Below, one piece after another: positions 32,054 through 43,868 of a DNA stretch of 64,000 bases. A program made the translations under genes and the position numbers. Origin of the DNA: Monodelphis domestica (taxonomy: Eukaryota; Chordata; Mammalia; Didelphimorphia; Didelphidae); the NCBI RefSeq assembly GCF_027887165.1, contig NC_077233.1, positions 186,157,887 to 186,221,886 on the forward strand, read 5' to 3'. Below the pieces are notes generated by a model. The model saw only the letters and a program-made list of their open reading frames with translations. It ran no database searches and was not told the origin of the DNA. Position 1 is the first letter of the stretch; each line of letters opens with the position of its first letter.

Positions 32054-32110
32054 CTCCCCAGTGCTTAGCAGAGTCCCTGGGGGTAAATACTGAGTACTTT
32101 ATAAGGGTGT
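31430..32110 (+). mobile_element. L2 LINE 3' part
   Basis: 'GGCTGCTGGTTGGTCTCCC' (coding 'GLL.GLP'), 'AATAAACTCCACTGGTTCC', 'GATAAAATGGAAAATTATC', 'CTTCAAGGCTCAGCAAAAG', 'GTGAGCTCCTTGAGAGTAGG', then a GT repeat, 'CCCAGTGCTTAGCAGAGTCCC' and 'GTGTGTTGACTAAAA'. Well preserved. Confidence 0.85.
32006..32049. repeat. (GT)n microsatellite
   Basis: About 22 GT units inside the L2 3' end. Confidence 0.95.
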
Positions 32111-32420
32111 GTTGACTAAAATGAGCAGTTTGCGCTTTATAATCTCTTAGATCTTTTCTGGTTCTGACAGTTTATGGTCCTAAATTAATTCTTGGGAAGC
32201 TCTGGATTCTAGATTTTAGATTTCTAGAGCTAGATTCTAAAACTGAAGTCTAGAGATTTAGAGTAGTCTCCTTTCTGTTATTCTGTGACTGAGGGAAGTT
32301 ATTTTCCCCCCTTGGGTTTCTTTCCCAGGAAAATAACAATAAATTACAATATCATTCTAAACAGAAGCAATGATGGGGGCATTTATGCATACTTATCAGT
32401 CTCTCCTCATGGATGCATCC
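32111..32420. other. No recognised feature
   Basis: A short TCTAGA-rich stretch at 32205-32255; otherwise nothing. Confidence 0.45.
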
Positions 32421-32424
32421 CAGA

Positions 32425-33270
32425 ATGACAGATTTTTAGAGTTAAAACAGACCTTAAAGGTCATCTAGTCCAACCCATTCCTGAAAGGAAACCTCTTTAT
32501 AAAGTACCTGACAAGTAGCCATCTAGAGTATTCAAAGCTATCCAATGAAGGGTGTCTCACTAACTTGCATTGCAGTACTTTCCACTTAGGGACAGTTTTG
32601 ATTTTTGGAAAGTTTTCCCTTTTATCAATCTTGAATTAATTTCTTTCTAACAACATCCAACTGTTGTTCTGTGTTTTGCTCTCTAAGCTCAAACAGAATA
32701 AGGTTACTTCTTCTTCCCCACTTACTTGCCCAGGACAGCACAATACTTGAAGGCAGATACTATGTTCATCTCTTCTCCAGGCTAAGCTTCCTGAGTTTCT
32801 TCAATTAATATTCATGTGACATTAAGTCAAGGCTCTCTATCATCCTGAATGCCCTCCTCTGGATAATCTATAGTTTATCAATCTCCTTAAACAATGACAA
32901 TATAATTTAGCACAATATTATACATATAGTCAGAGTAGAATGGAATATAGAAATATTATGATCTTATTAACCAATGAACCTCTTCCTCTCTAAAAGGAAG
33001 TCCAAGATCCATTAGTTTTTTTAGCAACCATTTCATACTGCTAACAGAGTGAGTTTGCAATCCACTAAAATGACAAGATATATTTTTAGACAAACTCATC
33101 TAAACATGTTTCCCCCATATTATATTCATGAAACTAATTTTTTGAGCCCAAAGTGTAAAACTTTACATTTATCCTCATTAATTTTCATCTTCATAGATTC
33201 AGCTCAAAGTTCAAGCCTGTTAAGATATTATTGGAGGGTCCTCATTATCCAGAGTGTTACATGGAACATT
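32425..33270 (-). mobile_element. CR1/L3-type LINE, 3' part
   Basis: Antisense text of the amniote CR1/L3 3' region: 'AAAGGTCATCTAGTCCAACCC', 'GTGTCTCACTAACTTGC', 'TCTCCAGGCTAAGCTTCC', 'GCCCTCCTCTGGATAAT', 'GTTTGCAATCCACTAAAATG', 'AAACTTTACATTTATCC'. It is interrupted at 33286 by the composite insertion. Confidence 0.7.
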
Positions 33271-33285
33271 AGAAATATGGTCAGA

Positions 33286-33783
33286 CACTAATGTACTGTT
33301 GGTGAAACTGTGAAGTGACCCAACCATTCTGGAGAGCACTTTGGAACTACGCCCAAAGGGCTATAAAACTCTGCATACCTTTGACCCAACAATACCAATA
33401 GATCTGTATTCCAAAGAAATAAAAAGCAATAAGGAAAAAGACCTATTTGTACAAAAATGTTTATAGCAGCTCTTTTTCTGGTGGCAAAGAATTAGAAAGT
33501 GAAGGGGCAGGTAGGTGACACTGTGGAAAGAGAGCCAGGCCTGGAGACAGGAGGTCCTGGGTTCAAATGTGGCCTCAGACACTTCCTTGATGTGTGGCCC
33601 TGGACAAATGACTTAATCCTGACTGCCTACCCCTTTTTGCTCTTCTATTTTAAGAAAGAAGGTACAAGTTAAAAAAAAAAACAACCAACTACCAAAATAT
33701 ACTATATCTTACTTTTTTTCTCTACCTTTTTTAAAAAGTTCTCTTCAATAAAATAACTAATAGAAAAATGTTTCAAAAAAAAA
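33286..33783 (+). mobile_element. Composite L1/SINE insertion with one TSD
   Basis: Three parts share one 15-bp perfect TSD, AGAAATATGGTCAGA (33271-33285 and 33784-33798): an L1 ORF2 3' fragment (33286-33503), a tRNA SINE (33504-33681), and about 100 bp ending in an A tract (33682-33783). No separate TSD is seen around the SINE. Confidence 0.8.
33504..33681 (+). repeat. tRNA-derived SINE with poly(A) tail
   Basis: 'GGGGCAGGTAGGTGACACTG', 'GGTCCTGGGTTCAAATGTGG', 'GACTGCCTACCCC', 'GCTCTTCTATTTTAAGAAAG', then a poly(A) run. The box-B-like GGTTCAAAT is present. L1-mobilised type, same family as 47455. Confidence 0.85.
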
Positions 33784-33798
33784 AGAAATATGGTCAGA

Positions 33799-34140
33799 AC
33801 ATACTCAGAATTCATGTATTACTGCATAGTTTTAGGGGGTTGCACAGAACCCTAAAATACTACACTATTTCCATAGAGAAATGCATATTAATGCATGTGA
33901 ATTCAGGTGGATCATCCACACTAGAAAAACACAGTGAATGAAGTTTATTGCCCTGTTTATAACATTCAACCAGACTGGCATTAAAAATATATGTATCTTG
34001 TATGAGCAATGCAGATGGCTAATAATAAGCTAAGTCTAAAATTGAATAGAAGGAGGGAAAAGGACTGGAATAGCTCAATGAGTGGCACATAAAGATACTT
34101 TGTGTGGAGTTTTCAATGATCCAGACTGACCAATGCAGAA
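33799..34140. other. No recognised feature
   Basis: Nothing recognised. Confidence 0.45.
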
Positions 34141-34144
34141 AAAT

Positions 34145-34450
34145 ATCTTTTCATTAACATCAATATTCTCTAAATGGTTTTAAATAGCTAGAGATAATAA
34201 AACATCACAATATCAGAAGAATTAAAATGAGAATTAACCCAAAGGGCAATGAGAAGACATGGTAGGCGTCAGCAGATTGTGGCATGTTACCAATGTGTGG
34301 GAAAAAGCATAAAAAATAAATCAAACATATGCATAACTGAAAAAGGAGGCAGACTGGTCATATAGGAAGAATGAGAGACAACAGATGGATGGCCTGAGTG
34401 CAAGACAAGTACTCCCAGGATATTAAAAGAACAATCAGCAGACCTTGGAT
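34145..34450 (+). mobile_element. Old RTE-type LINE fragment, C-terminal coding part
   Basis: The plus strand near 34345 reads as a degraded KRR.TGHIGRMRDNRW block, matching the KRRWAGHVAR..DNRW block near the end of RTE/BovB proteins. Several stops. Much older than, and not the same family as, the LINE at 4766-8345. Confidence 0.5.
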
Positions 34451-34700
34451 ATAGGATCATAGATTTAGAATTGGAAGGAATCATAGCCTTTAAGTCAACT
34501 GCTGCATTTTAAAGACAAGAAAAGTCATAGAATGGTCCTAGGATCTTAAACTAATGGAACTAGAGTTAGAAGGACTTCTGAAGTACTCTAAACATCCATC
34601 CCCTCACTTACTTTATAGATGAAAAAATTGGAACCCAGAGAGGTTCCATGACTTGTCCAAAGAAATATGTAGGAAATGGCTCAGCTGAGATTGTACTTTG
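34445..34700. repeat. MIR-related core repeats
   Basis: 'GATCATAGATTTAGAATTGG' and 'GGAACCCAGAGAGGTTCC', 'GACTTGTCCAAAGAAATATG' indicate two overlapping old core repeats. Confidence 0.55.
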
Positions 34701-34875
34701 TAAAACAGGACCTGCTATGTTATATGCTAGCTATAATAATGATAATTTTTAAAAAATTCCTATAACTCCAAGTCTAGTGCTTTTCCCATTGTGCAATTGG
34801 GGGTATATGGAAAAGTCCTAATAAAAATGACACAGAAAGAGAAGATATAGAGGGGTTTCAGGTAGTGTCAATAGA
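34701..34875. other. No recognised feature
   Basis: Nothing recognised. Confidence 0.4.
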
Positions 34876-34879
34876 AGGA

Positions 34880-35060
34880 GAGTATATCTGCACTGATGAA
34901 ATTATGCATCCATCAAAGTATCTTTGTGGTGGTAAAGAAGTGGAAGTTGAGGGGATTTCCATCAATTGCTGAATGGCTAATTAAGTTGTGGCATATGACT
35001 GTGATGAAATACTATTGCACTGTAAGAAATGATGAGCAGGGAACTTATCAAAAATCATGG
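34880..35060 (+). mobile_element. Old L1 ORF2 3' end, left half (outermost of a nest)
   Basis: The plus frame 34896-35087 reads FVVVKKWKLRGFPSIAEWLIKLWHM...EYYCT-like ORF2 C-terminus. It is cut by the L1 at 35081-46198 and continues at 46199. Confidence 0.8.
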
Positions 35061-35080
35061 AAAGAATTACATGAAATTAT

Positions 35081-36893
35081 TTTTTAAAATTTTTTGAAAA
35101 TTTTATTCAGTCAATTTAGAATATTATTCCTTGGTTAAAATAATCATATTCTTTCCCTCCCTCCCCTTGCCCCACCACTTCCCATAGCCAACGCACAATT
35201 CCACTGGATTTTACATGTGTCCTTGATCAGAAGCCATTTCCATGTTGTTGATGTTTGTACCAGGATGATCATTTAAAGTCTACATCCCCAACCACATCCC
35301 CCTTGACACATGTAGTCAAGCAGTTTTTTTTCTCTGGTGTTTCTACTATCACAGTTTTTCCTCTGAATGTGGATAATGTTCTTTCTTGTAGATCACTCCA
35401 AGTTGTTTAGGATCACTGCATTGCCACTAATGGAGAAGCTCATACATTCGATTGTACCACAGTGTATCAGTCTCAGTGTACAATTTTCTCATGGTTCTGC
35501 TACTCTCATTCTGCATCAGTTTCTGGAAGTCATTCCAGTTGCCATGGAATTCCTTTACTTTATTGTTCCTTTGAGAACAGTAGTATTCTATCACCATCAG
35601 ATTCCACAATTTGTTCAGTCATTCGCCAATTGAAGGGCATCTCCTCATTTTCCAATTTTTTCCTACCACAAAGAGTGCTGCTATGAATATTCTTGTACAA
35701 GTCTTTTTCCTTATTATCTCTTTGGAGTATAAACCCAGTAGTGCTATGGCTGAATCAAAGGGCAGAGAGTCTTTTAGCAACCTTTCAGCATTGTTCCAAA
35801 TTGCCCTCCAGATGGTTTGGATGAAGTCACAACTCCACCAGCAATGTATTAATGTCCCAACTTTGCCAAATCCCCTCCAGCATTCGTTACTTTCCATTGC
35901 TGTCGTGTTAGCCAATCTGTTATATGTGAAGTGATACCTCAGAGTTGTTTTGATTTGCACCTCTCTGATTATCAGAGATTTAGAACACTTTTTCATATGC
36001 TTATTAATAGTTTTGAATTCTTTATCTGAAAATTTCTTATTCGTACCTCTTGCCAATTTATCAATTGGGGAATGGCTTGGTTTTTTTTATACAATTGATT
36101 TAGCTCTTTATAAATTTGAGTAATTTGACCTTTGTCAGACGTTTTTGTTATAACAATTTCCCCCAATTTGTTGCTTCCCTTCTAATTTTGGTTGCATTGG
36201 TTTTGTTTTTACAAAAAATTTTAATTTAATGTAATCAAAATGATTAATTTTACATTTTGTGATTTTTTTCTAACTCTTGCTTGGTCTTAAAATCTTTCCT
36301 TTCCCAGAGAACTGACATGTATATTATTCTCTGTTCACTTAATTTATTTATGTTTTCCTTCTTTATATTCAAGTCAGTCACCCATTCTGAGTTTATCTTG
36401 GTGTAGGGTATGAGATGTTGATACAAACCTAATCTCTTCCATACTGTCTTCCAATTTTCCCAGCAGTTTTTTTTTTTTATCAAATAGTGGATTTTGGTCC
36501 CCAAAATTGGCATCTTTGGGCTTATCATAAACTATCTTGCTGAGGCCACTTAGCCCAAGTCTATTTCACTGATTCTCCTTTTTTATCTCATAGCCAGTAC
36601 CATATTGTTTTGTTGTCCACTGATTTGTAGTATAGTTTGAGATCTGGGACTGCAAAACCACCTTCCTTCACATTTTTTTTTTCATTATTTCTCTGGATAT
36701 TCTTGATCTCTTCCTCTTCCAAATAAACTTTGTCATGGTTTTTTTTTCCTAATTCAATAAAAGAGTTTTTTTGGTTGTTTGAGAGGTATGGCACAAAATA
36801 AGTAAATTAATTTGCACAGGATTGTCATTTTTATTAAGTTGGCTCACTTACCATGAGCAATCAATGTTTTTCCAATTGTTTAGATCTAGTTGT
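35081..36893 (-). mobile_element. Outer L1 of the nest, 3' half
   Basis: A-tract end at 35081-35100, 3' UTR, then ORF2 C-terminus in pieces (35427-35609; 35619-36056 with [18 protein letters not shown]; 36250-36528; 36588-36794). Several frameshifts and stops. It is interrupted at 36893 by a full-length L1 and resumes at 43869. The TSD of the whole element is 35061-35080 against 46199-46218 (AAAGAA-TAC-type, diverged). Confidence 0.88.
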
Positions 36894-37261
36894 TTTTTTT
36901 TACCATTATTTTATTTGGTCATTTCCAAACATTATTCATTGGAGACAAAGATCTTTTTCTTTTCCTCCCTCCCCTCAACCCCGCCCCCCACCAACTCTCC
37001 CATAGCCAATGCGCAATTCCACTGGGTATCACATGTGTTTTTGATTCCAACCCATTTCCATGTTGTTGGTATTTGCATTAGAGTGTTCATTTAGAGTCTC
37101 TCCTCAGTCAAATCCCCTCAACCCCTGTAGTCAAACAGTTGCTTTTCCTCAGTGTTTTTACTCCCACAGTTTGTCCTCTGCTTGTGGATAGTGTTTTTTC
37201 ACATAGATCCCTGCAGATTGTTCAGGGACATTGCATTGACACTAATGGAGAAGTCCATTAC

Positions 37262-40200
37262 GTTTGATTGTACCACAGTCTCTGTGTACAATGTTTTCTT
37301 GGTTCTGCTCCTTTTGCTCTGCATCACTTCCTGGAGGTTGTCCCAGTCTCCATGGAATTCCTCCACTTTATTATTCCTTTTAGCACAATAGTATTCTATC
37401 ACTAACATATACCACAATTTGTTCAGCCATTCTCCAATTGAAGGGTATCCCCTCATTTTCCAATTTTGGCCACCACAAAGAGCGCAGCTATGAATATTCT
37501 TGTACAAGTCTTTTTCCTTATTATCTCTTTGGGGTACAAACTCAGCATTGCAATGCTGGATCAAAGGACAGATAGTATTTCAGCTCCCTTTGGGCATAGT
37601 TCCAAATTGCCCTCCAGAATGGTTGGATCAATTCACAACCCCACCCACAATGAATTAATGACCCTACTTTGCCACATCCCCTCAAGCATTCATTACTTTC
37701 CTTTGCTGTCATGATAGCCAATCTGCTAGGTGTGAGGTGATACCTCAGAGTTGTTTTGATTTGCATCTCTATGACTCTAAGAGATTTAGAACACTTTTTC
37801 ATGTGCTTATTAATAGTTTTGATTTCTTTATCTGAAAACTGCCTGTTCATGTCCCTTGCCCATTTATCAATTGGAGAATGGCTTGATTTTTTGTACAATT
37901 GATTTAGCTCTTTGTAAATTTGAGTAATTAAACCTTTGTCAGAGGTTTTTATGAAGATTTTTTCCCAATTTGTTGTTTCCCTTCTGATTTTAGTTACATT
38001 GGTTTTGTTTGTACAAACACTTTTTAATTTGATGTAGTCAAAATTATTTATTTTACATTTTGTGACTCTTTCTAAGTCTTGCTTGGTTTTAAAGTCTTTC
38101 CATTCCCAAAGGTCTGGCGTGTATACTATTCTGTGTTCACCTAATTTACTTACAGTTTCCTTCTTTATGCTCAAGTCATTCACCCATTCTGAATTCATCT
38201 TGGTGTAGGGTGTGAGGTGTTGATCCAAAACTAATCTCTCCCACAATGTCTTCCAATTTTACCAGCAGTTTTTATCAAATAGTGGATTTTTGTCCCCAAA
38301 GCTGGGATCTTTGGGTTTATCATATAATGTCTTGCTGAGGTCACTTACCCCAATCTATTCCACTAATCCTCCTTTCTGTCTCTTAGTCAGTTTGAAATTG
38401 TTTTGATGACCACTGCTGTATAATATAGTTTGAGATCTGGGGCTTCAAGGCCCCCTTCCTTTGTATTTTTTTAAAATTATATCCCTGGATATCCTTGATC
38501 CTTTGTTCTTCCAAATGAACTTTGTTATGGTTTTTTCTAAATCAGTAAAAAAAAAAATTTTTTTTTTTGAAGTTCAATGGGTATGGCACTAAATAGATAA
38601 ATAAGTTTGAGTAAGATGGTCATTTTTATTATATTGGCTCATCCTACCCATGAACAGTTAATGCTTTTCCAGTAGCTTGAGTCTAGTTTTAGTTGTGTGG
38701 AGAGTGTTTCATAGTTGTGTTCATATATTTCCTGTGTTTGTCTTGGGCGACAGATTCTTAAGTATTTTATTTATCTAAGGTGATTTTGAATGTGATTTCT
38801 CTTTCTAATTCTTGCTGCTGAGCTGTGTTGGAGATATATAGAAATGCTGATGACTTATGTGGGTTTATTTTGTAGCCTGAAAGCTTGCTAAAATTGTTGA
38901 TTATTTTAACTAGCTTTTGGTTGAATCTCTAGGATTCTTTAAGTAGACCATCATGTTATCCGCAAAGAGAGATAACTTGGTCTCCTCCTTGCCTATTTTA
39001 ATGAATTCAGTTTCTTTTTCTCCTCTAATTGCTACTGCTAGTGTTTCTAGTACAATGTCAAATAATAGAGGTGATAATGTGCATCCTTGTTTCACTCCTC
39101 ATCTTATTGGGAATGCATCTAGTTTATCCCCATTGTAAATGATGTTTGCTGATGGTTTTAGATATATACTGTTTATTATTTTTAGAAACGATCCTTCTAT
39201 TCCTATGCTTTCTAGTGTTTTTAATAGGAATGGGTATTGTATTTTATCAAAGGCTTTTTCTGCATCTATAGAGATAATCATGTGATTCTTGATGGTTTGC
39301 TTATTGATCTGGTCAATTATGTGGATGGTTTTCCTAATATTGAACCAGCCCTGCATCCCTGGTATAAATCCTACTTGATCATGGTGAATGAACCTTCTGA
39401 TCACTTGCTGGAGTCTTTTTGTTAGTATCCTGTTAAAGATTTTTGCATCTTTATTCATTAGGGAGATTGGTCTATAATGTTCTTTCTCTGTTTTTGACCT
39501 CCCTGGCTTTGGATTCAGTACCATGTTTGTGTCATAAAAGGAATTTGGTAGAACTCCCTCTTTGCTTATTATGTCAAATAGTTCGTATATTATAGGGATT
39601 AGCTGTTCTTTGAATGTTTGATAAAATTCACTTGTGAATCCATCAGGCCCTGGGGATTTTTTCTTAGTGAGTTCTTTGATGGCCTGTTGAATTTCATTTT
39701 CTGAAATGGCATTGTTTAAGAATTCTATTTCTTCTTCTGTTAGTCTAGGCAGTTTATATTTTTGTAAGTCTTCATCCATATGGCCTAGATTTCTATATTT
39801 ATTGCCATATAAATGGGCAAAGTAGTTTTTAATGATTGCCTTAATTTCCTCTTCATTGGAGGTGATGTCCCCCTTTTCATCTTTGATGCTGTTAATTTGC
39901 TTTTATTCTTTTCTTTTTTAAATTAGATTGACTTTGTCTATTTTGTTTGTTTTTTCAAAGTACCACCTTCTAGTCTTATTTAATAGTTCAATAGTTCTAT
40001 CACTTTCAATTTTATTAATTTCTCCCTTAGTTTTTAGGATCTCTAGTTTGGTTTTCTTCTGGGGGTTTTTAATTTGTTCACTTTCAAGTTTTTTTATTTG
40101 CATTTCCAATTCATTGATCTCTGCCTTCCCTAATTTGTGAATATATGCACTCAGGGATATGAATTTTCCTCTGAGTACTGCTTTGGCTGCATCCCATAAG

Positions 40201-41055
40201 GTTTGAAAGGATGTCTCAGCATCGTCATTTTCCTCGATGAATTTATTAATTGTTTCTATGGTTTGTTCTCTAACTAACCAATTTTGGTGTATCATATTAT
40301 TTAATTTCCAATTAATTTTTGATTTGGTTCTCCATATACCCTTACTGATCATTATTTTAATTGCCTAATGTTCTGAAAAGGCTGCATTTATTATTTCTGC
40401 TTTTTTGCATTTGTATGCCATGTTTCTGTGACCTAGTGTATGGTCTATCTTTGTGAATGTACCATGTGTTGCTGAGAAGAAGGTGTATTCCTTTTTGTCC
40501 CTATTTATTTTTCTCCATATGTCTATTATCTCTAATTTTTCTAATATTTCATTCACATATTTTACTTCTTTCTTATTTATTTTTTATTTGATTTATCTAA
40601 ATTTGCTAGTGGTTGGTTCAAGTCTCCCACTAATATAGTTTTGCTGTCTTTTTCCTCCTTCAATACGCCTAGTTTTTCCATTAGAAATTTGGGTGCTATA
40701 CTATTTGGTGCATACATGTTGATTAGTGATATTTCCTCATGATCTAAAGTCCTTTTTAACAAAATATATTTACCTTCCCTATCCCTTTTAATCAGGTCTA
40801 TTTTTGCTTTGGCTTTGTCAGATATCATGATTGCAACTCCTGCCTTCTTTCTATCAGTTGAGGCCCAGAAGGTCTTACTCCATCCTTTAATTCTGACCTT
40901 GTGAGTGTCTACCCACCTCATATGTGTTTCTTGAAGACAACATATGATAGGGTTTTAGATTCTAATCCATTCTGCTATTCTTCTACATTTTATGGGTGTG
41001 TTCAACCCATTCACGTTTAAAGTTATGATTGTCACTTGTGGACTCCTTGGAATTT
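37262..41055 (-). pseudogene. L1 ORF2, broken (inner L1)
   Basis: Open pieces in order on the sense strand: endonuclease 40921-40577 (VGDLNQPLA) and 40556-40365 (FTKIDHTLGHRN); linker 40352-39918; RT 39779-39099 ([47 protein letters not shown]); 39095-38910 ([16 protein letters not shown] in place of FADD); C-terminus 38246-37542 and 37564-37199. The methionine start is not preserved. Same family as 11082-14889. Confidence 0.88.
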
Positions 41056-41746
41056 TGATATCCTCCCCTAATTCTGACCTTTCTTCTTTAACTATAACCT
41101 TTTAAGCCAGTGATTTACTTTAAACCATTCCCCCTAGTCCCCTCCCTTGATATGTTTCCCTCTCTAGCCCCTCTCTTTTTGTTCCCTCCTCCTCCCCTTC
41201 TCCTTCCCTCCCTTTTAGTGTTACCTTCCTCCCTACTCTCCTTGGTTTTCTCTTCTCCCTTACCCTGTTGGATAAGATAGAATTCAAGATCCCAATGGAT
41301 CTGGATACTCTTCCCTCTCAGATTTGATTTCACTGAGAGTAAGGTTTAAGTGAAAACTCTCTTCCTCTCCTTCTTATAGGAGTTTTCTTCCCTTCCCCTT
41401 CCCATGTGTATCTTTGTGTGAGAAAGATTATTCTATTTAGCCCCCCCCCCCCATTTCTTGGAGTCTATCTTAGTACCATCAACTATTCCCCCCTCCCTTT
41501 TTCTTTCTATCCCCCCTTTCTCCATATCATCTTGATGCCTGAAATGTACCCTATGTGTGATTCTTCTTACTACTCTAATGATTCATATAATTTTTGAGAT
41601 TTACACATTACATTTTCCCCACATATTAATATATATATATATATATATATATAAATTGATATAAATGTAGTCCTTATAGAAGAGAGTTTGAATAAAAGAA
41701 AAAGATAACATTTTTCTCCTTTTCCCTTTCCTTCATATTTATCTTT
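41056..41746 (-). other. L1 spacer between ORF1 and ORF2 (inner L1)
   Basis: About 690 bp, purine-rich on the sense strand; it shares the conserved block (41270-41400) with the other copies. A TA repeat lies at 41630-41652. Confidence 0.7.
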
Positions 41747-42753
41747 TCAGGTATTCCATGCAATTTTTTTCCCGATATTAAACTTTCCACAGAGCTCTGG
41801 TATTTTCTTTGCAAAAACTTGGAAATCTCCTATTTTGTTGAATGCCCATACTTTCCCCTGGAAATATATAGTCAGTTTTGATGGATAGCTGATTCTTGTT
41901 TGAAGGCCCAGCTCTCTTGCTTTTCTGAATATCATGTTCCATGCCTTACAGTCATTTAGAGTGGAAATTGCTAGGTCCTGTGTGACCCTGATTGTTGTTC
42001 CTTTATATCTAAATTGTCTTTTTCTGGCTTCTTGTAAGATTTTTTCTTTTGCTTGTCAGCTTTGGAATTTGGTAACTACATTCCTGGGAGTTGTCTTTTG
42101 GGGATTTAGTGTAGAGGGTGTTCTGTGAACTCTTTCAATGCATATTTTTTCTGCTTGTTCTAGAATCTCTGGGCATTTTTCTTTGATGATATCATGTATT
42201 ATGATATCAAGATTACTGTTTATTTCTGGCTTTTTAGGTAGACCAATGATTCTCAGATTGCCTCTCCTTCATTTGTTTCCAGGTGTGTCACCTTGTCAGT
42301 GAGATATTTTATGTTATCTTCTAATTCTTTAGTCTTTTGACTTTGCTTTATTAATTCTTGCTCTTTTGCAATATCATTATCTTCCACTTGCCTGATTCTG
42401 ACCTTTAAAGACTGGTTTTCCTTTTGAGTTTGGTCTGACCTATTTTTTGATCCTTTGAGCTGTTTCTGCATTTGCATATTTTGGTCCCTCAGATTGCTTA
42501 GTTCCTTTTGCATTATTCCCCATTTTTCCTGCCAGAAGGCTTCCATCTTTTTGATAATTTCCCATTTAAATTCTTCAAGAGTTTGTGGAGAACTTTCATT
42601 TCTTTTGGAAGGTTTTGGAGCATTTGTTTGTGTTTCCTCTTCTATCTTCTCTTTATCTTGTACTTTTGCTCCATAAAATGTGTCCAAAATCACCCCCTTC
42701 TTCTTGCTTTTCTTGATGTTTGGAGGCTGTTGCACTTCTGTACTCTTTGCCAT
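41747..42753 (-). pseudogene. L1 ORF1, broken (inner L1)
   Basis: Starts at 42753 (MAKSTEVQQPPNIKKSKKKG) and is open for 166 residues through the whole coiled coil to 42253, then breaks. The C-terminal domain is open in 41935-41747 (YPSKLTIYFQGKVWAFNK). The coiled-coil segment between MQKE and QELIKQ is long: 51 residues from N87 to Q137, against 23 in the young ORF1. Confidence 0.85.
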
Positions 42754-43034
42754 CTCTATGGTTTTTCCTCCCCTTTCCAGTCAGAAATTTGAGTGAGGAG
42801 GACTGGCTCTCAGTGTATCTGTGTGATGATCTGAGGCTTTAACCCCAGGCAAATTGTCCATTTTCCACAGCTGCGCTGTCCTCCCAGGGAAGCCCAGGGT
42901 ATGCCCTCCACTTCCTGCCAGCCTTTCGGGTGTTTCTGCTCTCAGTTCTCTCCAGTTGCTTCTCTGCTGAGCCTGAGCTCACACTCTGAGCCTGGCACTA
43001 CACTGTTCTCAAGGTACCCCAGTGCCTTTGCCAG

Positions 43035-43640
43035 CCCCGAGGTTCCTGTCCTTTCAGAGGCCCTGCACTCTAGGTGTGGAGTGGTCCTGGCCTCCCTGAG
43101 CTCTGAGGGCTCCTGATGGGATTATGTTCAACTGGGTTGGTTTGGATGTGCCCCGAGGCAAAAACCTCTGGTGAGACATGGGGCTACAGGCTCCCCCCAT
43201 GTCTCTCAGGCTGCTTCCTGGCCATCTTTGTTCGATGCTCCGGGACTGGGCCAGGTTGCTTTCAATTGTGCCCTTCAGAACAGCACCTTTTCTGGCCCTG
43301 AGGTTCCTGTCCTTTCAGAAGGCCCTGCACTCTAAGGGGGAAGAGGTCCTGGCCTCCCTGAGCTCTAAGGCCTCCTGCTGTGATTAGTTTCAACTGGGTT
43401 GGTGTGGATGTGCCCCAAGGCAAAAGCCTCCAGTGAGACTCTGATGGAAGGACCCAGCCACAGGGCTACAGGACCCCCTTCACCCCCCATCTCTCTCAGG
43501 TTGCTTCCCTGCCATCTGTGTTGGATGCCCTGAGACTGGCCCAGGATGCTTTCAAGGTGAGCCCTTCAGAACAGCACCTTTGCTGGCTGTGTTCCTGCTG
43601 CCTCTGTGGGCACAGCACTCTCGGTTGGGGGGGAGGGGTC
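43035..43640 (-). repeat. 261-bp tandem units in L1 5' UTR
   Basis: Two full units and a partial third, about 80-90% alike by eye. Confidence 0.75.
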
Positions 43641-43846
43641 ATGGGACCTTCCTTCTGCCTTCCCCTTAGACCCGAGCGTTCTAGGATTCTGGCTTGGGGG
43701 GGGGGGTGTACCTTTTTATTTGATTCCAGAAGGAGGGTTCCCCTCCTCTGTCCTGTTGTTAAGTTTGAATTTCAATCCCCTAGGAGCATTCAGTTTGTCA
43801 TCTGTGAGGAAGGATTTTCAGAGGTCTGAACTTTTGCTGCTTCTAA

Positions 43847-43857
43847 GCCGCCATCTT
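43847..43857 (-). promoter_or_regulatory. YY1-like site at L1 5' end
   Basis: AAGATGGCGGC on the sense strand, followed outward by TCCGGTC. Confidence 0.65.
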
Positions 43858-43868
43858 GACCGGAAGTC

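Larger units (their letters stand above)
36894..43868 (-). mobile_element. Inner L1 of the nest, full length
   Basis: A 7.0-kb antisense L1 with 3' UTR (36894-37261), ORF2 (37262-41055), spacer (41056-41746), ORF1 (41747-42753) and a long 5' UTR (42754-43868). It is inserted into the outer L1 at its 'TCTAGTT' point; TSD TCTAGTTGT (36885-36893) against TCTAGATGT (43869-43877). ORF2 has six or more frame breaks, ORF1 at least two. It is older than the L1 at 10719 and belongs to a different subfamily (longer ORF1 coiled coil, different 5' UTR). Confidence 0.92.
42754..43868 (-). promoter_or_regulatory. L1 5' UTR with tandem units (inner L1)
   Basis: 1.1 kb. A unit of about 261 bp is repeated: GGTTCCTGTCCTTTCAGA at 43041 and 43302, each followed by GAGCTCT and GTTCAACTGGGTTGG-type words; a further partial unit follows. 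It ends in a YY1-like site at 43847-43857. Confidence 0.75.

Noticed and set aside
33504-33681. tRNA gene
   Set aside because: The head resembles a tRNA with a box B, but the body and poly(A) tail are those of a SINE; the other copies behave the same way.
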